A stretch of 64,000 nt of DNA from Camelus bactrianus (Eukaryota > Chordata > Mammalia > Artiodactyla > Camelidae): the NCBI RefSeq assembly GCF_048773025.1, contig NC_133544.1, positions 73,693,001 to 73,757,000 on the forward strand, written 5' to 3'. Numbering within the stretch: position 1 is the stretch's first letter; the number at the start of each line of letters is the position of its first letter. The position numbers and the translations under genes are program-made. The notes below the pieces were generated by a model that was given only the letters and a program-made list of their open reading frames with translations, had not been told where the DNA came from and ran no database searches. Of this stretch, positions 50,763-62,900 are shown piece by piece.

Positions 50763-52149
50763 AAATTAAGGTATGTACATTGTTCTTTAGACATAATGCT
50801 GTCACACACTTAGTAGACTACAGTATATGGAAACATAACTTCTGTATGCACTAGGAAATCAAAAACTTCATATGACTTGCTTTGTCATGATTATTTGCTA
50901 TATCGTGTTGATCTGGACTGGTAATATCTCTGAGGTATGCTTGTACTGATTCTCTGCTGATGCAGACTTTGAAGATGGTGTATAGTTCTGAACCATGGAA
51001 TTCCCCATCCTTCCCTTTTGAGAGGAACATGTGGAAACGATACCCTAGACCACTGTGAGATTTGTTGTTTCCCACATGTGGGTCCTTTCTCTTATAATAT
51101 GAGCACCACACTTTTGTAGCCACAATGTGTTTGCTGTAAATGCTCAGCAGAAAAGGGCAGTGTGGGCATTACATGTTCCCTACAAAGTCTCTGTGTCCTT
51201 TGGAATTAGGAGGGCCCTGGCAGGTCCAGGCTTGTCTTTTATCCCACACTCAAGCGGGTGTGAGATAGCTGGTTACTGTTGTTTGTACTGTTCCACTGAG
51301 ATCCTCCAAGAAGAGCCAGGAAAGGAACTGACTCTCAGATAAGAGGACAGGACTCCTAGAGCAGTTCACAGTTGTGACTCCATTTATGGCATAGAAGACA
51401 GTGTCCTTTCTTTTAGCAGAAAGTGTGAGCATTTTGATGGCTATTTCAGTCCTCCCTGGCCATAGCACACCTAGGGCTGTTCTGTGTATCGTTAACTACT
51501 TTGTGTAACATTTGATAGATCAGTAATCTGGGAAGTGTGTGTAAACAAAACAAAACTATATATCTGTATCTAGTTATATACCAACAAGCTTGGGTGTGAT
51601 TTTGGTGTGAGGCTCACATTTTACATTTATGTAGCTTCAGTGTATAGAATAATCCAGTGGAAGCCCAGAAGCCCATAGAGGAGGGGAACTCATAAATAAG
51701 ATTATTCTTCTATTGCCTGATTTGAAGTTCGGTGGAAAGATCAAATGGGATTTGGACAGGAAGCCTGTGCGGAGAGATAAAACCAGTGTGTCCTGAGGTT
51801 TGTTCTGGCTTGTTTATTAATTGTCTAAGGCCCTCATCAGTCCTAAGGGGAGTCTGGATAGGAGAGGGAAGGAAAGGAATCTCTGTCAGAGGCAGGATTA
51901 AGGCCAGAGGTCCCAGGATGGAGGCAGAACTCATATTCACATGATTTGGTTGGAGGGACTGACCACTTTGACACAGCAGTTGGAGCCCTGACTTAACCCT
52001 AATCGTTATGGCTCTGAGGTCACCAGGGGTAGGAGAGGCAGATTGTCATAAAATCATAGATCGTGGGGAGGGAACGAGTTTAGATGTCATCCAGTTCATC
52101 CTCTCCCAAAGTATAGCAATCCTCTCTACTGCATTTGTGATCATATTTC

Positions 52150-52560
52150 AGGGGGTGAGGGGAGAGGGGCCAGTCTTAAGGAAGTAAAATTTAGAGACAG
52201 TGAAATTCACCATGTAGTGTACAGTGTGCAGTTCTGTGAGTTTGGACAAATGCACCCAGTTGTGTAGCTTGTGCTACAATCAGTATATAGGACGGTGTAT
52301 CATCCCCCAAATTCCTTCATGTTCCTTAGTAGTCAAACTCTTCTCCTTACCCCCAGCTCCTGGCAACTGCTGATCTATTTTCTGTCCTTACAGTTTTGTC
52401 TGTTCCATAATGTTATATAAATGTAATAAAACTGTATGTAGACTTTTGAGTCTTGCTTATTTCTCTTGATGTGATATATTTGAGATTCACCTCCGCTGTT
52501 ATGTGTATCATGTCGTATTCCAACCTTGATTCAGACTTATTTAAATCATTTTCTTGACCC
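52150..52560 (-). repeat. Ancient L1M-type LINE fragment
   Basis: 'aagtaaaatttagagacagt', 'tgagtttggacaaatgcacc', 'cagctcctggcaactgctga' and 'gttttgtctgttccataatg' resemble antisense old L1M/HAL1 3' sequence. Confidence 0.7.
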
Positions 52561-52577
52561 AAAGGAATCTCATGGCT

Positions 52578-52684
52578 TTGGAAGTACTGATTCCTTTTTT
52601 TTTTTAATAGAAGTATGGTCAGTTACAGTGTGTCAATCTCTGGCGTGTATAGCACAATGTCCCAGTCATTGGAAGCACTGATTC
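52578..52684 (-). mobile_element. 75-bp L1 3'-end insertion with target-site duplication, antisense
   Basis: The insert 52594-52668 (poly-T, then 'agtatggtcagttacagtgt' and 'gtatagcacaatgtcccag') is only the L1 terminus. It is flanked by 16-bp repeats, ttggaagtactgattc (52578-52593) and ttggaagcactgattc (52669-52684). Confidence 0.85.
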
Positions 52685-52982
52685 TAACTGCAGAGAGTGA
52701 AAGCCCAAGTCCCTGGAGGACTGTGCCTCCTTCATCCCTGGGTTTCTTCCTTTTGTGAAGGAAGGACTGTCATCACCCTCAGAAGTACATCGCTGATTTC
52801 AGAATATCCAAATATCTGAGGGAAAACTTTCTGTGCTGGCCTTAGGGAGATTTTGAGCAATGTCATAAGCCATTGCATGATAGATGTCAACAAGAAGTCA
52901 TCTATTCAGTGTTGGCGCTGCCTCCTCCTCATAGTCTCTTTGAATGTTAGAGCTTGGAGGGAACTTAGCAGTCACCTAGGCC

Positions 52983-53150
52983 ACGGTTTCTCAACCTCAG
53001 CACTCTTGATGTTTTGGTTGGATAATTCTTTGTTGTGGGAGGTCTGTCCTGGGCACTGTAGGATGTTTAACAGCATCTGGGCCTCTACCTACTGGATGCC
53101 AGTAGCAGTCCCAATCGTGAAAATCAAAAATCTTTCCAGACACTGCCTAC
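52983..53150 (+). mobile_element. MER20 (hAT-Charlie) copy
   Basis: 'ggtttctcaacctcagcact', 'ggataattctttgttgtggg', 'gtaggatgtttaacagcatc' and 'gggcctctacctactggatg' in MER20 order. Confidence 0.88.
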
Positions 53151-53499
53151 TCATCTAGGCCAAGCCCCACATGTTCCGGATACAGCGAGTACCTTACGTC
53201 GGTTAGTACATACAGGCAGGTAAGGCCCGAGCAGGACAGGACCCATGCTTCCTGTGGTGGCCTTTGCATTGCAGTGTACCATTTAACTTCCCTCTCTTTC
53301 TGTTTATTTTACAGACTCAGAAGATATGATAAAGATTAAAATTTCTTAGTGCTTTAGCACTTCCCAGTCCTTAGTAGTGACACACTTGAGCAAATGGGTC
53401 CTGTTTTAAACAGACATGAGCCTCTAGAGAACAAGTCAGCTATTGTAAGTCCTACTGAGAGGCAGCTTCCTTGTTGAATATCTATAGACTCTGAAAGTG

Positions 53500-53700
53500 T
53501 ATCATTTCATTTTATTGTCTCCCCAAATCTGTTAAACCTGAATTATTTACTTTCTTTGATAGATAAGGAAACCGAGGCACAGAAAGGTTACAAGACTTGC
53601 CTGAGTCCCTTAGCCAGTGAGTGCTGAAGCAGGGATTCAAACCCAAGACTGTCCACCTCTCAGTTGTGTGCCATTTCCACCAAGCCTCACTGACTCTCGA
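53500..53700 (-). repeat. MIR SINE
   Basis: 'gataaggaaaccgaggcaca', 'gaaaggttacaagacttgcc' and 'gcagggattcaaacccaaga', antisense MIR. Confidence 0.8.
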
Positions 53701-53739
53701 AGTTAAACAAATCCCATTTAGTCGACTAGTGATCTGGTC

Positions 53740-53915
53740 ATCTCTTTATTCACATTATCTGATTTAATCCCTCCAATAGCCTGAAAGGTAGATTTTATCC
53801 TTTTGTAGTTGAGGAAATTTGGCTGATCTGCCCAAAGTCACACAATAAAAAAATGAGTCTTAGGTTTGAACACAGGATCATTTGAATGCAAAGTATTCTT
53901 TACTGCATTATACTG
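53740..53915 (-). repeat. MIR SINE
   Basis: 'attatctgatttaatccctc', 'gaaaggtagattttatcctt', 'cccaaagtcacacaataaaa'. A second antisense MIR 40 bp after the first. Confidence 0.75.
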
Positions 53916-54219
53916 TAAAAAAGAAAAAAGAAAAGGGGGCAATAGGAAAAGGAAGAGATGAAAATTGAGGAAGAGGAGAGAGGATGAAGGAGAAAGAGGA
54001 GGAGAGAAAAAAGGTTATAGTGAATGGGGACGGGCAGGGATAACACCCCCGTCTTGTACATTACCTCATGACCCTGGAGTGTATTTCTTAAGGCAGGTCG
54101 TTTTTGGTCTAAGCTATGTTTTTAGTCTTTAATCTTTGGACTTGCAGTCAAGGCTTTTCATAAAAGTTGACCTACATTTTATCTGGCTTGAATCTGTATT
54201 AAAGTTAATTGGCTTCTTC

Positions 54220-54390
54220 TCTGAAGTTAGACCTGGATTTGAATTCAGGCACCACCACTTACGAGCTGTCTTCCTTTGGACAAGTTACTTAACCTCTCTG
54301 AGTACTAGTTTCTTCAACTTGAGTTACTGTGAGGAGGAAACAAATTAATGATATAAAGTGCTCAGCCCCAAGCTTGGCAACAAGGAGTTG
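54220..54390 (+). repeat. MIR SINE
   Basis: 'gacctggatttgaattcagg', 'ccaccacttacgagctgtct', 'caagttacttaacctctctg' and 'taaagtgctcagccccaagc', sense MIR. Confidence 0.85.
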
Positions 54391-55078
54391 AGTAAGGGAG
54401 GTCACAAGTGCTGTGGCTTGGGTCCCTGTTGTGATTACCACTATCACACACAGTATCACAGGGTACGAGGGAAGGGAGACCCATGCTTCTTTCTAAGAGT
54501 TGAGCTAGATTTGAAAATCTGTTCTTTGAATCTGGTTGTGATCCCTTCTGGGATTAGTGTGCTCCCCTTGGAAAATTAACTACCCTCCCTTCCTCCTGGT
54601 CAGGAACATCTGTTGGAGCAGGAGTCCTCTGCTCAAGCATATTGTGTTTGGGTGATTGTGTGTTTGTAAAACTTTCCATGAGGAGCATTAGTTCAGCTTT
54701 ACCCACCAAGGGCTGTAACTGGCTGCCAAAACAAGTGCAGACTGAGTCAACAGAAAGCGCGTCAGGAACAAAAAGTCACCAGCCCTTTGTGGAAAGCAGT
54801 TGCTCCTAGTCTCAAGGGAATCTTTGTTTTAAAATGCTCTGTTCTTTGGCTAAAACACAGTACCTAAAACGCTTGTGGCTTTTCCAGATAAAAAAATCCC
54901 GTGAATGAGCAGGAGATTTCCTCCCTACAACTGCTGAATCCAAAACTGAAATGATAGCAGCAATGTTTTTGTGCTTGTTGTTGTTTTAACATTGTTTCAT
55001 CTCCACAGTACACTGAACAGCAACACACAGAACATCCATTGCCTACCCTGGAAGAGCCCTGGTAGGGGGTGAAGGAAG

Positions 55079-55147
55079 GGGTGTGTGTGTGTGAGAGAGA
55101 GAGAAAGGGGGAGAGGGAGGGAGGGAGGCAGGGAGAGAGAGAGAGAT
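55079..55147 (+). repeat. GT/GA purine-rich low-complexity tract
   Basis: (GT)n runs into (GA)n and GGGA blocks over about 70 bp. Confidence 0.92.
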
Positions 55148-56259
55148 TTTTTGGTGAATATTTTCTCCAGTTCTGGACTTCAGCTTGAGAATGTTAGGAA
55201 CTTGGAGAGGCTTCAGAGGAGAAGCCCACACACCTAAAAATGATTAAAGGACTGACTGCAGGAACCAAGAGGAAAGCCACGGTCAGTGTAGGAGCCTTCG
55301 TGTGCATTCTGCATGTGATTATTTAATGAAGGACTGTTGCTCCGGGGGGCGGGAAGACAGGTGATAATAATGCCGTGCAAGTACAGAATAGGATGATTAT
55401 AACAGTTCATGGAACATTAGAATAAAATAGAGGATTTTCATTGTCATTAGGATAAAATAGAGGTTTTCAGATGAAATTGCATAGGATTGTACGTAATTAG
55501 GACATGAAGAGCAACTTGTGCGGAATTTTGAATCCTGATATGTGGTAGCTAACTAGTTTGACTTTAGAATTCCAGAATACTGATGTTAAAAGAAATGCTG
55601 GAGACCATTTAAGACACTCACTTTAAAGATGAAGGCCTCAAGAGACAAAAATAACAGTTACAGAATTTTTTTTCCTTTCTTTTTGGCCAGCCCAGAATTG
55701 TGCTTGACGTTGCAGGGAAGTGCTTGTTGCTTATTCTAATGACGGGGCCATGAACTGCAATACAGAGCTTCCTGCATGACAGGAAGTGTGCCGCTTGGCT
55801 GAATCCCAAGGAAAGAGCTTGTTCTTGAGACTGGACCTATCACTGACTCTGTACTCCATCAAGATGAAAAAATTGCACTATTGCCATCTGGTAGTGTGGG
55901 GAAATGTTGAATGCCTTTTACTGTTATTACGGCTTATCTAATGTGACCGGGCGGTGACTAGTTAAAATGCTGCCACAGAAGTAGCATTTCTGTGTGGGGA
56001 CCACAACCCATTATAAGATGAAGACAAATGATCTATTACCTCCTGCCTCAGAAAGGGTGAGGTGGAGAGGAATATTACCCTCCCTTCTGTTGTATGTCCT
56101 GACTTGGGAGTGTGAATGAAGGCTCTGGAGAAGAGGAAAGACTGTGAAAGAGCTACTGAAACTGAGGTGGGACCTTGGAGAAGCAAGAGGAGGGGGAACA
56201 TGAGAAGAAACTAAAGTGAGAAGGAATTTGAGGGTTGACAGGGGTTAGGATTATACATC

Positions 56260-56405
56260 ACTTTTTGTAGTGGATATTATCTCCAACTTAGGTATAGGAA
56301 CAGGCTCAGATAGGTTGAGTAGGCCACACAACCAAGTGATGGAACCAGCTTTGATTGTGTGATTCCAAAATTCAAGCTCTCAAATGCTTTACCAAACACA
56401 GCTCT
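56260..56405 (-). repeat. MIR fragment
   Basis: 'ataggaacaggctcagatag', 'ccacacaaccaagtgatgga', antisense and diverged. Confidence 0.6.
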
Positions 56406-57839
56406 GTTTATTTCTGTATTTCCACTGCTGCAAATCTTAAATGATAATTAATGGTTATTGGGTTGACAATTCAATTTATGCTTCAGTGGATGACAGGCAG
56501 ATTAGGACTCTGCCTTCTTGAATCTTGCTGCCTGTTTTGAGAAGGCAGTTTGCCTAAGTTAGAGAACCACAGACATCTTTGAGTTTCTCTGTACATCCCT
56601 TTCCCTAATGCATGTATGTGCTAGGGAACTGGGGAGCACGTGGGCGTCAAAGCATTTTCTCATGAATAGTTGCAGAGCTGTGTACATTCCATTACTAGCG
56701 CTATTTCTTCCCAACCAAGATGGAGACAGAAGTAGAGGGGCGAGAAGTTTATAAGAGAAAGCCTTTTTGTGCAATACTTGGATGGGGATCTGCAGGCATG
56801 AGTGGGGGAAGGGAGATTACCATGAGTGTTTCATTTCAGTACGTTCCCTCTGCCAATAGCACAGCTGCTCAACTCCATAAGCATGACCATCGGCTGGATT
56901 TTAAAGAAATAAGGTCATTCTTTTGGCTTCAACTAACTCATTTTTCTCCTCTCTAGAAATTTGATTATAAATCTTTAAAGATTAACTTTTAGACTCAGAA
57001 AAATCTGAAGAACAGAGATCCTTGACACAATGCTTTCTGTTGGTGCTGAATGCACAAAAATGAACAGAAACTGGAGAAATCTCAAAATGCAAAAACTTGT
57101 TTGGATTCTTTTTCTCTTCTGTGAGCCAAGGGTAACAGATATTTCTGGTGGTATCTTGAGTCCTTGAGATTTAGGCTGGAGAGAGAGGTTATCTGTAGGG
57201 GAGGCATCCCCAATGCTTGATAGTCAGCTGGAGACCTGGGGCAGCCTGAGCATAAATATAGATAGAGGTCCTAAGACAGTTGTCCTTGACGTCTTCCAGA
57301 CGTTTTCTTGCTTGCATCTGCTATGCTGAGAAGTTGCCCTATACTCCACTCCCTTTACACTTGAATTTGGCCTGGGTTTTAAAGGATTGTCAGTTATTTA
57401 CTTGAAGAAGAGAGGTGTAATGGTGGAGATGATCACTTTGACAGTCTTTGGAAAAACTGATTTGCAAAATCATCTGAACAGGAGGATATAAAGTAAAGAG
57501 CAGCCCTTTGAACAAAAGGTCTTTGTGTCCACCACAGCGGGACAAGTGTGCATAGGCAGACTGATAACAGTAGGCTTCTCCAGAGGAAGCCACCTGGTCC
57601 ACATCGCCAGGTGCTAAATTCTCTCCCACATACTTGCACAATAAGCCTGTGTCCAAGTTCCCTCTCAGCACCTTTCAATGGTCCTCTGTTTGGGGGAGCC
57701 AGTCCAGCTGACCAACAAAAGGCCCCTTCTAAGTGCAGTGTTCTAAAAAGAGTTCAGAGAGGGTGGGGAAAGCAATGGGACTCATTTCTCTCTAGTTCTA
57801 TGCTCAGCAGAAAGCAGACAACTACATAAAAACGTGTCA

Positions 57840-59260
57840 GCAAATTAGTTTATTAAAATATTTTGCTATAAAGGCCATACAAGCTAATTGGAAAATATTC
57901 ACACAGTACAGAAGGATATAATATAAAAAGTGAAAATGCCTCCCCCTCCATGCCTCCTCACCAGTCTCGTTCTCTAGGGGCAAAACCACTGTCTGCAGTT
58001 TCCTTGGTATCCTTTCAGACATTCTCCAAACATAAGTAAGCATATAGTATGTATCTTTAAAAAAAAATACGAAGGGGCTTACACTGTACATACTATTTTT
58101 CAACTTGCTTTATTCTACTCAATTTATCTTAGCCCTAATTTATTTGTAGTACCTATAGTTCCACCTCATTGTTTTAACGCTACATAGAATTCCCTTGTAC
58201 AAAGATAGCAGTTTAACAAGTTTTCTAGTGATAGACAGGCCATTTCCAGCTAAATATATACTATGATGTGTCCTTATATATTATAATTGTAATTCCATAA
58301 TTATGTAATTATGCTGTTGTATAATATATAATATATTTCTGTTATTCTCTAATACAAGAGTGAGCACCTTTGTATTTTTGCAAGTGTAATTGTGAGGTAA
58401 ATTGCTCCAAGTGCAGCTGCATGTTTAGAGAGTATGTATCATTTTAAATTTTAATAGATATTTGTCTAATTGCCTTCCAAAAAGATTGTATCAATTTACA
58501 CCCTTAACAATAGTGTATCAGAATATTTTACCACATCCCTTGTCAACACTAGGTGTTATCAGTCTTTAATCTTTACCTCTCTGATAGGTAGAAATAGTGT
58601 CTTATTTTTGGCTTTTCTTTTTTTATAACTGAGATTGAGCATCTTTTTATGTTTCTTGGCCATTTGTATCTTTTCTTCTCTGTGAATTATGTGTTCATGT
58701 ATTTTCCCCATTTTTCTACCATATTGTTCATCTTTTCTTATTTTTAAGAGCAGTTAGAATATTAAGAAAATTAATTGCTATGTCATATGGTAATTTTTTC
58801 CATGATGTGTGTGTGTGTGTGTGTGTGTTTAAATGTAGTCAAATTTATTGACCTTTCTCTATGGCTTCCTAGTGTGTTAAGCTTAGAAAGGCCTTTCATT
58901 CTGGGAATATGAGTATTTGCTATTTTTTTTTCTGGCATGCTAATTGATTTATCATCTTAGGATTTAAATATTTGATTCATTTGAATTTTTTGATGTAAGA
59001 CATGAGGTGGAGCTTCAGCTTTTTTTCCCCCAGATAGCTAGCCGCTAGTCTCATTACCATTTATTGAGCACCCATCTTTTCTCCACTGATAGGAAAAACG
59101 CACTTTTATCATTTATTTAATTCCTGTAAATACTTGGGGTCTCCTTTAAAACTTTTGTTTCATTGATCTGTTTGTATTCTTGTGCCAGAAGCACACTGTT
59201 TTCAAATATTCATGAAAACATATACCATACTGTCTTACTATTTTTATTTAAAAATTTTTT
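57840..59260 (-). repeat. Ancient L1M LINE, antisense
   Basis: 'cagtttcctt...', 'acatactatttttcaacttg', 'tagaattcccttgtacaaag' and 'gataggtagaaatagtgtct', then 'gatctgtttgtattcttgtg', run in the order L1M 3'UTR to ORF2 on the opposite strand. Many indels. It contains a (GT)n run at 58806-58828. Confidence 0.75.
58806..58828 (+). repeat. (TG)n microsatellite
   Basis: About 11 pure TG units inside the old L1M. Confidence 0.95.
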
Positions 59261-59280
59261 TTAACTTTAATTTTTTTATA

Positions 59281-59412
59281 CCTTTATTTTTTGAGGGAGA
59301 GGAGCTAATTAGATTTGTTTATTTATTTATGTATTCATTTATTTATTTTTGATGGAAGTACTGGGGATTGAACCCAGGACCTTGTGCATGCTAAGCCCAC
59401 ACTCTACCACTG
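59281..59412 (-). mobile_element. Camelid Vic-1-type SINE, antisense
   Basis: 'tactggggattgaacccagg', 'accttgtgcatgctaagccc' and 'actctaccactg', preceded by the A/T tail. It sits at the right end of the L1M block. Confidence 0.88.
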
Positions 59413-59439
59413 TTTTACTACTTTCCTCTATTTTACTAC

Positions 59440-59825
59440 TTTTTAATGTTGGGCTGGGCAAGTACCTTCTCATGTCTTTCTCCTGGTTAATAATATCCTG
59501 GTTACTTTGGTTTTTGCTCTTCTCCAGAAGGCCATGTGCTTCTCTGCTTTTGCTCATGCTGGCTCCTTTTTCTAAACTATCTCACCTCCCTGCTTCTGCC
59601 ATTCAGTGCTGCTTGTTCTTCAATAACCAGTTAAAAGGGTACTTCCTCTTTGAAGTTGTCACTGTCCCTTAGAGCCTCATGGTATCTTGTTACTTTCTTG
59701 TGACACTCTGCATATTAACTAAAATTAATGCTCTTTGGGTACATAACTTTTTTTTTATTAGACTGAGTGACCCTTGAAGTCAGACTAGGCCTCATCCATC
59801 TTTGAATACCCTACATTTCCTAACA
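59440..59825 (+). repeat. L2 LINE 3' end
   Basis: 'cttttgctcatgctggctcc', 'caataaccagttaaaagggt', 'cttagagcctcatggtatct' and 'gagtgacccttgaagtcaga' match L2 phrasing. Confidence 0.65.
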
Positions 59826-61479
59826 CATTTCATTCATTCATTCAGTGAGCATTTAGAAGGCAGCTGTCATCTACAACACAGTGGTGTTGAGTGCTGGGAA
59901 TGTGGAGTGGTGTAAGATGTGATCCCTGCCCTCAGAAAGCTTACAGTCCTGTTGGGAATAGTAATTATTATTATTGAAAATACAATATTTATATTTATTT
60001 ATAAATAATTTTTAAAATAAAAATAATAAACAATACCAAGCATTCAAGTGTTAAATGAATGGTGCTTACATTAAGTACTTCAGGAATCCAGAGGAATAAC
60101 ACACTCTCCCAAGGTTGCTTTAAATGAGTTCAAGGGAGGTCATTTAGTCAGATGGAAAGGCATAAGCAGAAACTGTAGGGCAAGAATATAGGAGAAGTGT
60201 TTGAGTGGATTAGGTGCCAGCTCAGGGTGACGCTAAGAGGATGTAGTCACAGTGCCTGTCTCTCCAGGTGTTCCAGGAGGCCAGACTCTCCCATTCCACC
60301 TCTGAGCTGCTCCAGACTCCTAGTAGATATGGAAGCTAACCTTAGGTTTTCTGGTACAGTGACGCTGTGGTCTCAGGAGCATGCTGGATACTTAGCTGAG
60401 TCCAGCAGATACAGATCATGTCACACAGGCCATGATGGTTTTTAACCTGAAGGCAGGAGGCAGAATATCTTGGGTTATAGAAATAGCATTCACTCACTCA
60501 ACAAACATTTACCTGTGGTGTGCCAGGCATATGCTAAGTGCTGGATAAGCTAACAGAGAGAGAGAGTTATGAGTGTGTATGACAGAGACAGAGTTTTGCT
60601 CAGTTTCCTTTATCTCACTTGATGTATCACCTTTCCTGCTAATCAGATTTTGAGCAAATCTAATGTCTCATTCAAGATTCCTTCTTTTGTAGAGGTTTTA
60701 ATAGGCTATAGTGTCCATACCATCTTTCTGTCCACCTTGCTGTTGCGCAGACATCACTGTGTTCCTTTGTTTCCAGACCTTTGTTTTGGGGCCATGGTAT
60801 CTCCATCTTTGCTACTTTCTCTGGAGTCTGACCCTGGGCCAACATATAGATCTGTTCTTGTTCCAGAATGTTAGAAATACCTGATTTCCTGTAGAAGAAT
60901 GCCTCCTAGGAGCACATTACTGGTTTTTCCTTCTGGTTGTGCTGGTTGAGCTTTACTAAAGACCGTGTGTGTCCAAATGTCTCCTTTCAGTGAGAGGGAA
61001 AGGATATGCTTCTTATTTCTTGGGAACAAGATATAGAGAGCCTAGGGTTTCTGCCTTGCTCCTCAAAGTGTAGACTTTGGTTTTGCCTAGAGCTTGTTCG
61101 ATGTAGACTTTCAGATCCAACCCAAATGTACTTACTCAAAATCTGCATTTTAAAGAGATCACCAGGTGATATGTGTGCACATGAAAGTAATTAAAGAAGC
61201 AGATTCAGTTCCAAAAGGTCTGGACTACATTTTTAGTAATAGGATTCTAGAGTATATGATCTTTTGCACCCTAAATTATACAACTCTGAATTGATAACTG
61301 CTTTTCCCAAGGCCCAGATAACTACACTTTTGCTTTGGCCAAAAAATGTGAATTATTCCTTGATCGATACTTCTCTTACTTGTCTATCTGGCTAACTCAA
61401 GAAAAAAGCTGTATTAGATTCTGGCATCTCAGGCAGACCTTGATGGCTTTTGGTCTATTGGAATAAATAAGCTTTATAT

Positions 61480-61640
61480 CATGTGATTTGAATAGCCTTG
61501 GTTTTCTTATCTTTCAAGAGGGAGTGATAATCCCCACCTACCAACATCATAGGAATATTGTGAGAATAAAATAATTAGGTGTGAGAGGACTCTGAAAAAA
61601 TTTAGAAAGATTAAATGAGTATCAGTTGGTGTTGTTATGG
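61480..61640 (+). repeat. MIR fragment
   Basis: 'ccttggttttcttatctttc', 'gggagtgataatccccacct' and 'gtgagaataaaataattagg', sense MIR. Confidence 0.65.
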
Positions 61641-61749
61641 CTACATTATATTCTCTGGTGTTTCTGTACCAAGAAAAACAGTCTCTTTACAGAATTCTAT
61701 ATATTGCTAATGAAAGTATCTTCTGCTCTTAATGCTTTAACAAAAATAT

Positions 61750-62900
61750 TTTTCTTTCAAAAATACTTCAATTTATTAGTTTTTAAAAATAGATAATATA
61801 TGCACATGGCAGAAAAAAACAGTACAAAATGACAGAGTGAAAAATATATCTCTTTTCTATCTCCACCTATATCCTTCCCCTATGCTGAGGCAGTCATTGT
61901 TATTAATTTCCTATATATATTCCTAGATAGTCTATGCAACTATAATCATGTAACTGTGTATGTCTTCTCTTTTAAAAAATGGTAGCACACACATATTATT
62001 CTGAATCTTGCTTTGTTCAGTTAGTATATCTTGGAGATATTTTCATATCCGTATATATGATTACCTTACTTTTTTGGTGGTCACATAGTAACAGTGTGTG
62101 CAAGTATACTATAATTTATTTGCTACTATGAACTTTTAAACTGTTTTTTAAAAATATTTTTCTTTTCTTTTTTTTAATGGAGGTCCTGGGGATTGAACCC
62201 AGGACCTTGTGCATGCTAAGCACACACTCTACCACTGAGCTATATCCCTTCCCCCTAAACTGCTTATGTCTTTATACTTACAGTGAATTTCTTGTAGGCA
62301 GCATGTATATAATTGTGTCTTGCTTTGTTTTCCTAATCAGACAGTCTCTGCCTTTAATTGGGGCTGTTTAGACCATTTACATTTAATGTTATTAATGATA
62401 TAATTAGGACAATTGTTTTGCTGTTTTTTATTTGACCTATCTGTTCTTTGTTCCTTTATTTGTATTTTTATGCCTTTTTTGGATTGAGTATTTCTGTGAT
62501 TTCATTTTATTTTTGTTGGTTTATCAGCTCTCTTTGTTTTGTCAGTGGTTGCTTTAGGATTTATGTTAATGGTATACATTTCTAACTTATCACAGTCTAT
62601 TTTTAAATGATAGTATATTACTTCCCACATGAAATAAGATACGTTAAATACTTCTATTTCTTCTCTTTTAGTTTTTATACTTTTAAGCCATACATTTTAT
62701 GTCTACATATGTTATGAACTCCATAATATATTGTTGATAGTTTTGTTTAAGGAGTAAATTATCTTTTAAAGAATTCAAATAATAAGAAAAAAATCTTACT
62801 TGCCCATGTAGTTACCAGTTCTAGTGTTCATTTCTTTTTATAAATCCATAGTTCCATCTGGTGTCATTTTCCTTCTATTAGTACATTCTTTAACTTTATT
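61750..62900 (-). repeat. Ancient L1M LINE, antisense, split by a SINE
   Basis: The 3' part (61750-62160, 'tattattctgaatcttgctt', 'tatcttggagatattttcat') precedes the ORF2 part (62280-62900, 'gtgaatttcttgtaggcagc', 'tggggctgtttagaccattt', 'gcagtggttgctttagg'-like) on the opposite strand. A Vic-1 SINE lies between them. Confidence 0.75.
62165..62253 (-). mobile_element. Camelid Vic-1-type SINE, antisense, nested in L1M
   Basis: 'ggtcctggggattgaaccca', 'ggaccttgtgcatgctaagc', 'ctctaccactgagctatatc'. The best-preserved Vic-1 head in the window. Confidence 0.92.

Larger units (their letters stand above)
49147..50943 (+). mobile_element. Tigger1-derived (TcMar) DNA transposon, internally deleted, split by an L1
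   Basis: Left end 'taggcatacctta' with 'aaattgaaggtttatggcaa', 'gcatcgagcaagtctagcc' and 'gtgatctgtgatcagtgatc'; right end 'taaggtatgtacattgttct' to 'tctgaggtatgcttg'. The terminal repeats match as inverted 'AGCATACCT'-type ends. Without the L1 it is about 450 bp, a deletion derivative with no transposase. Confidence 0.88.
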
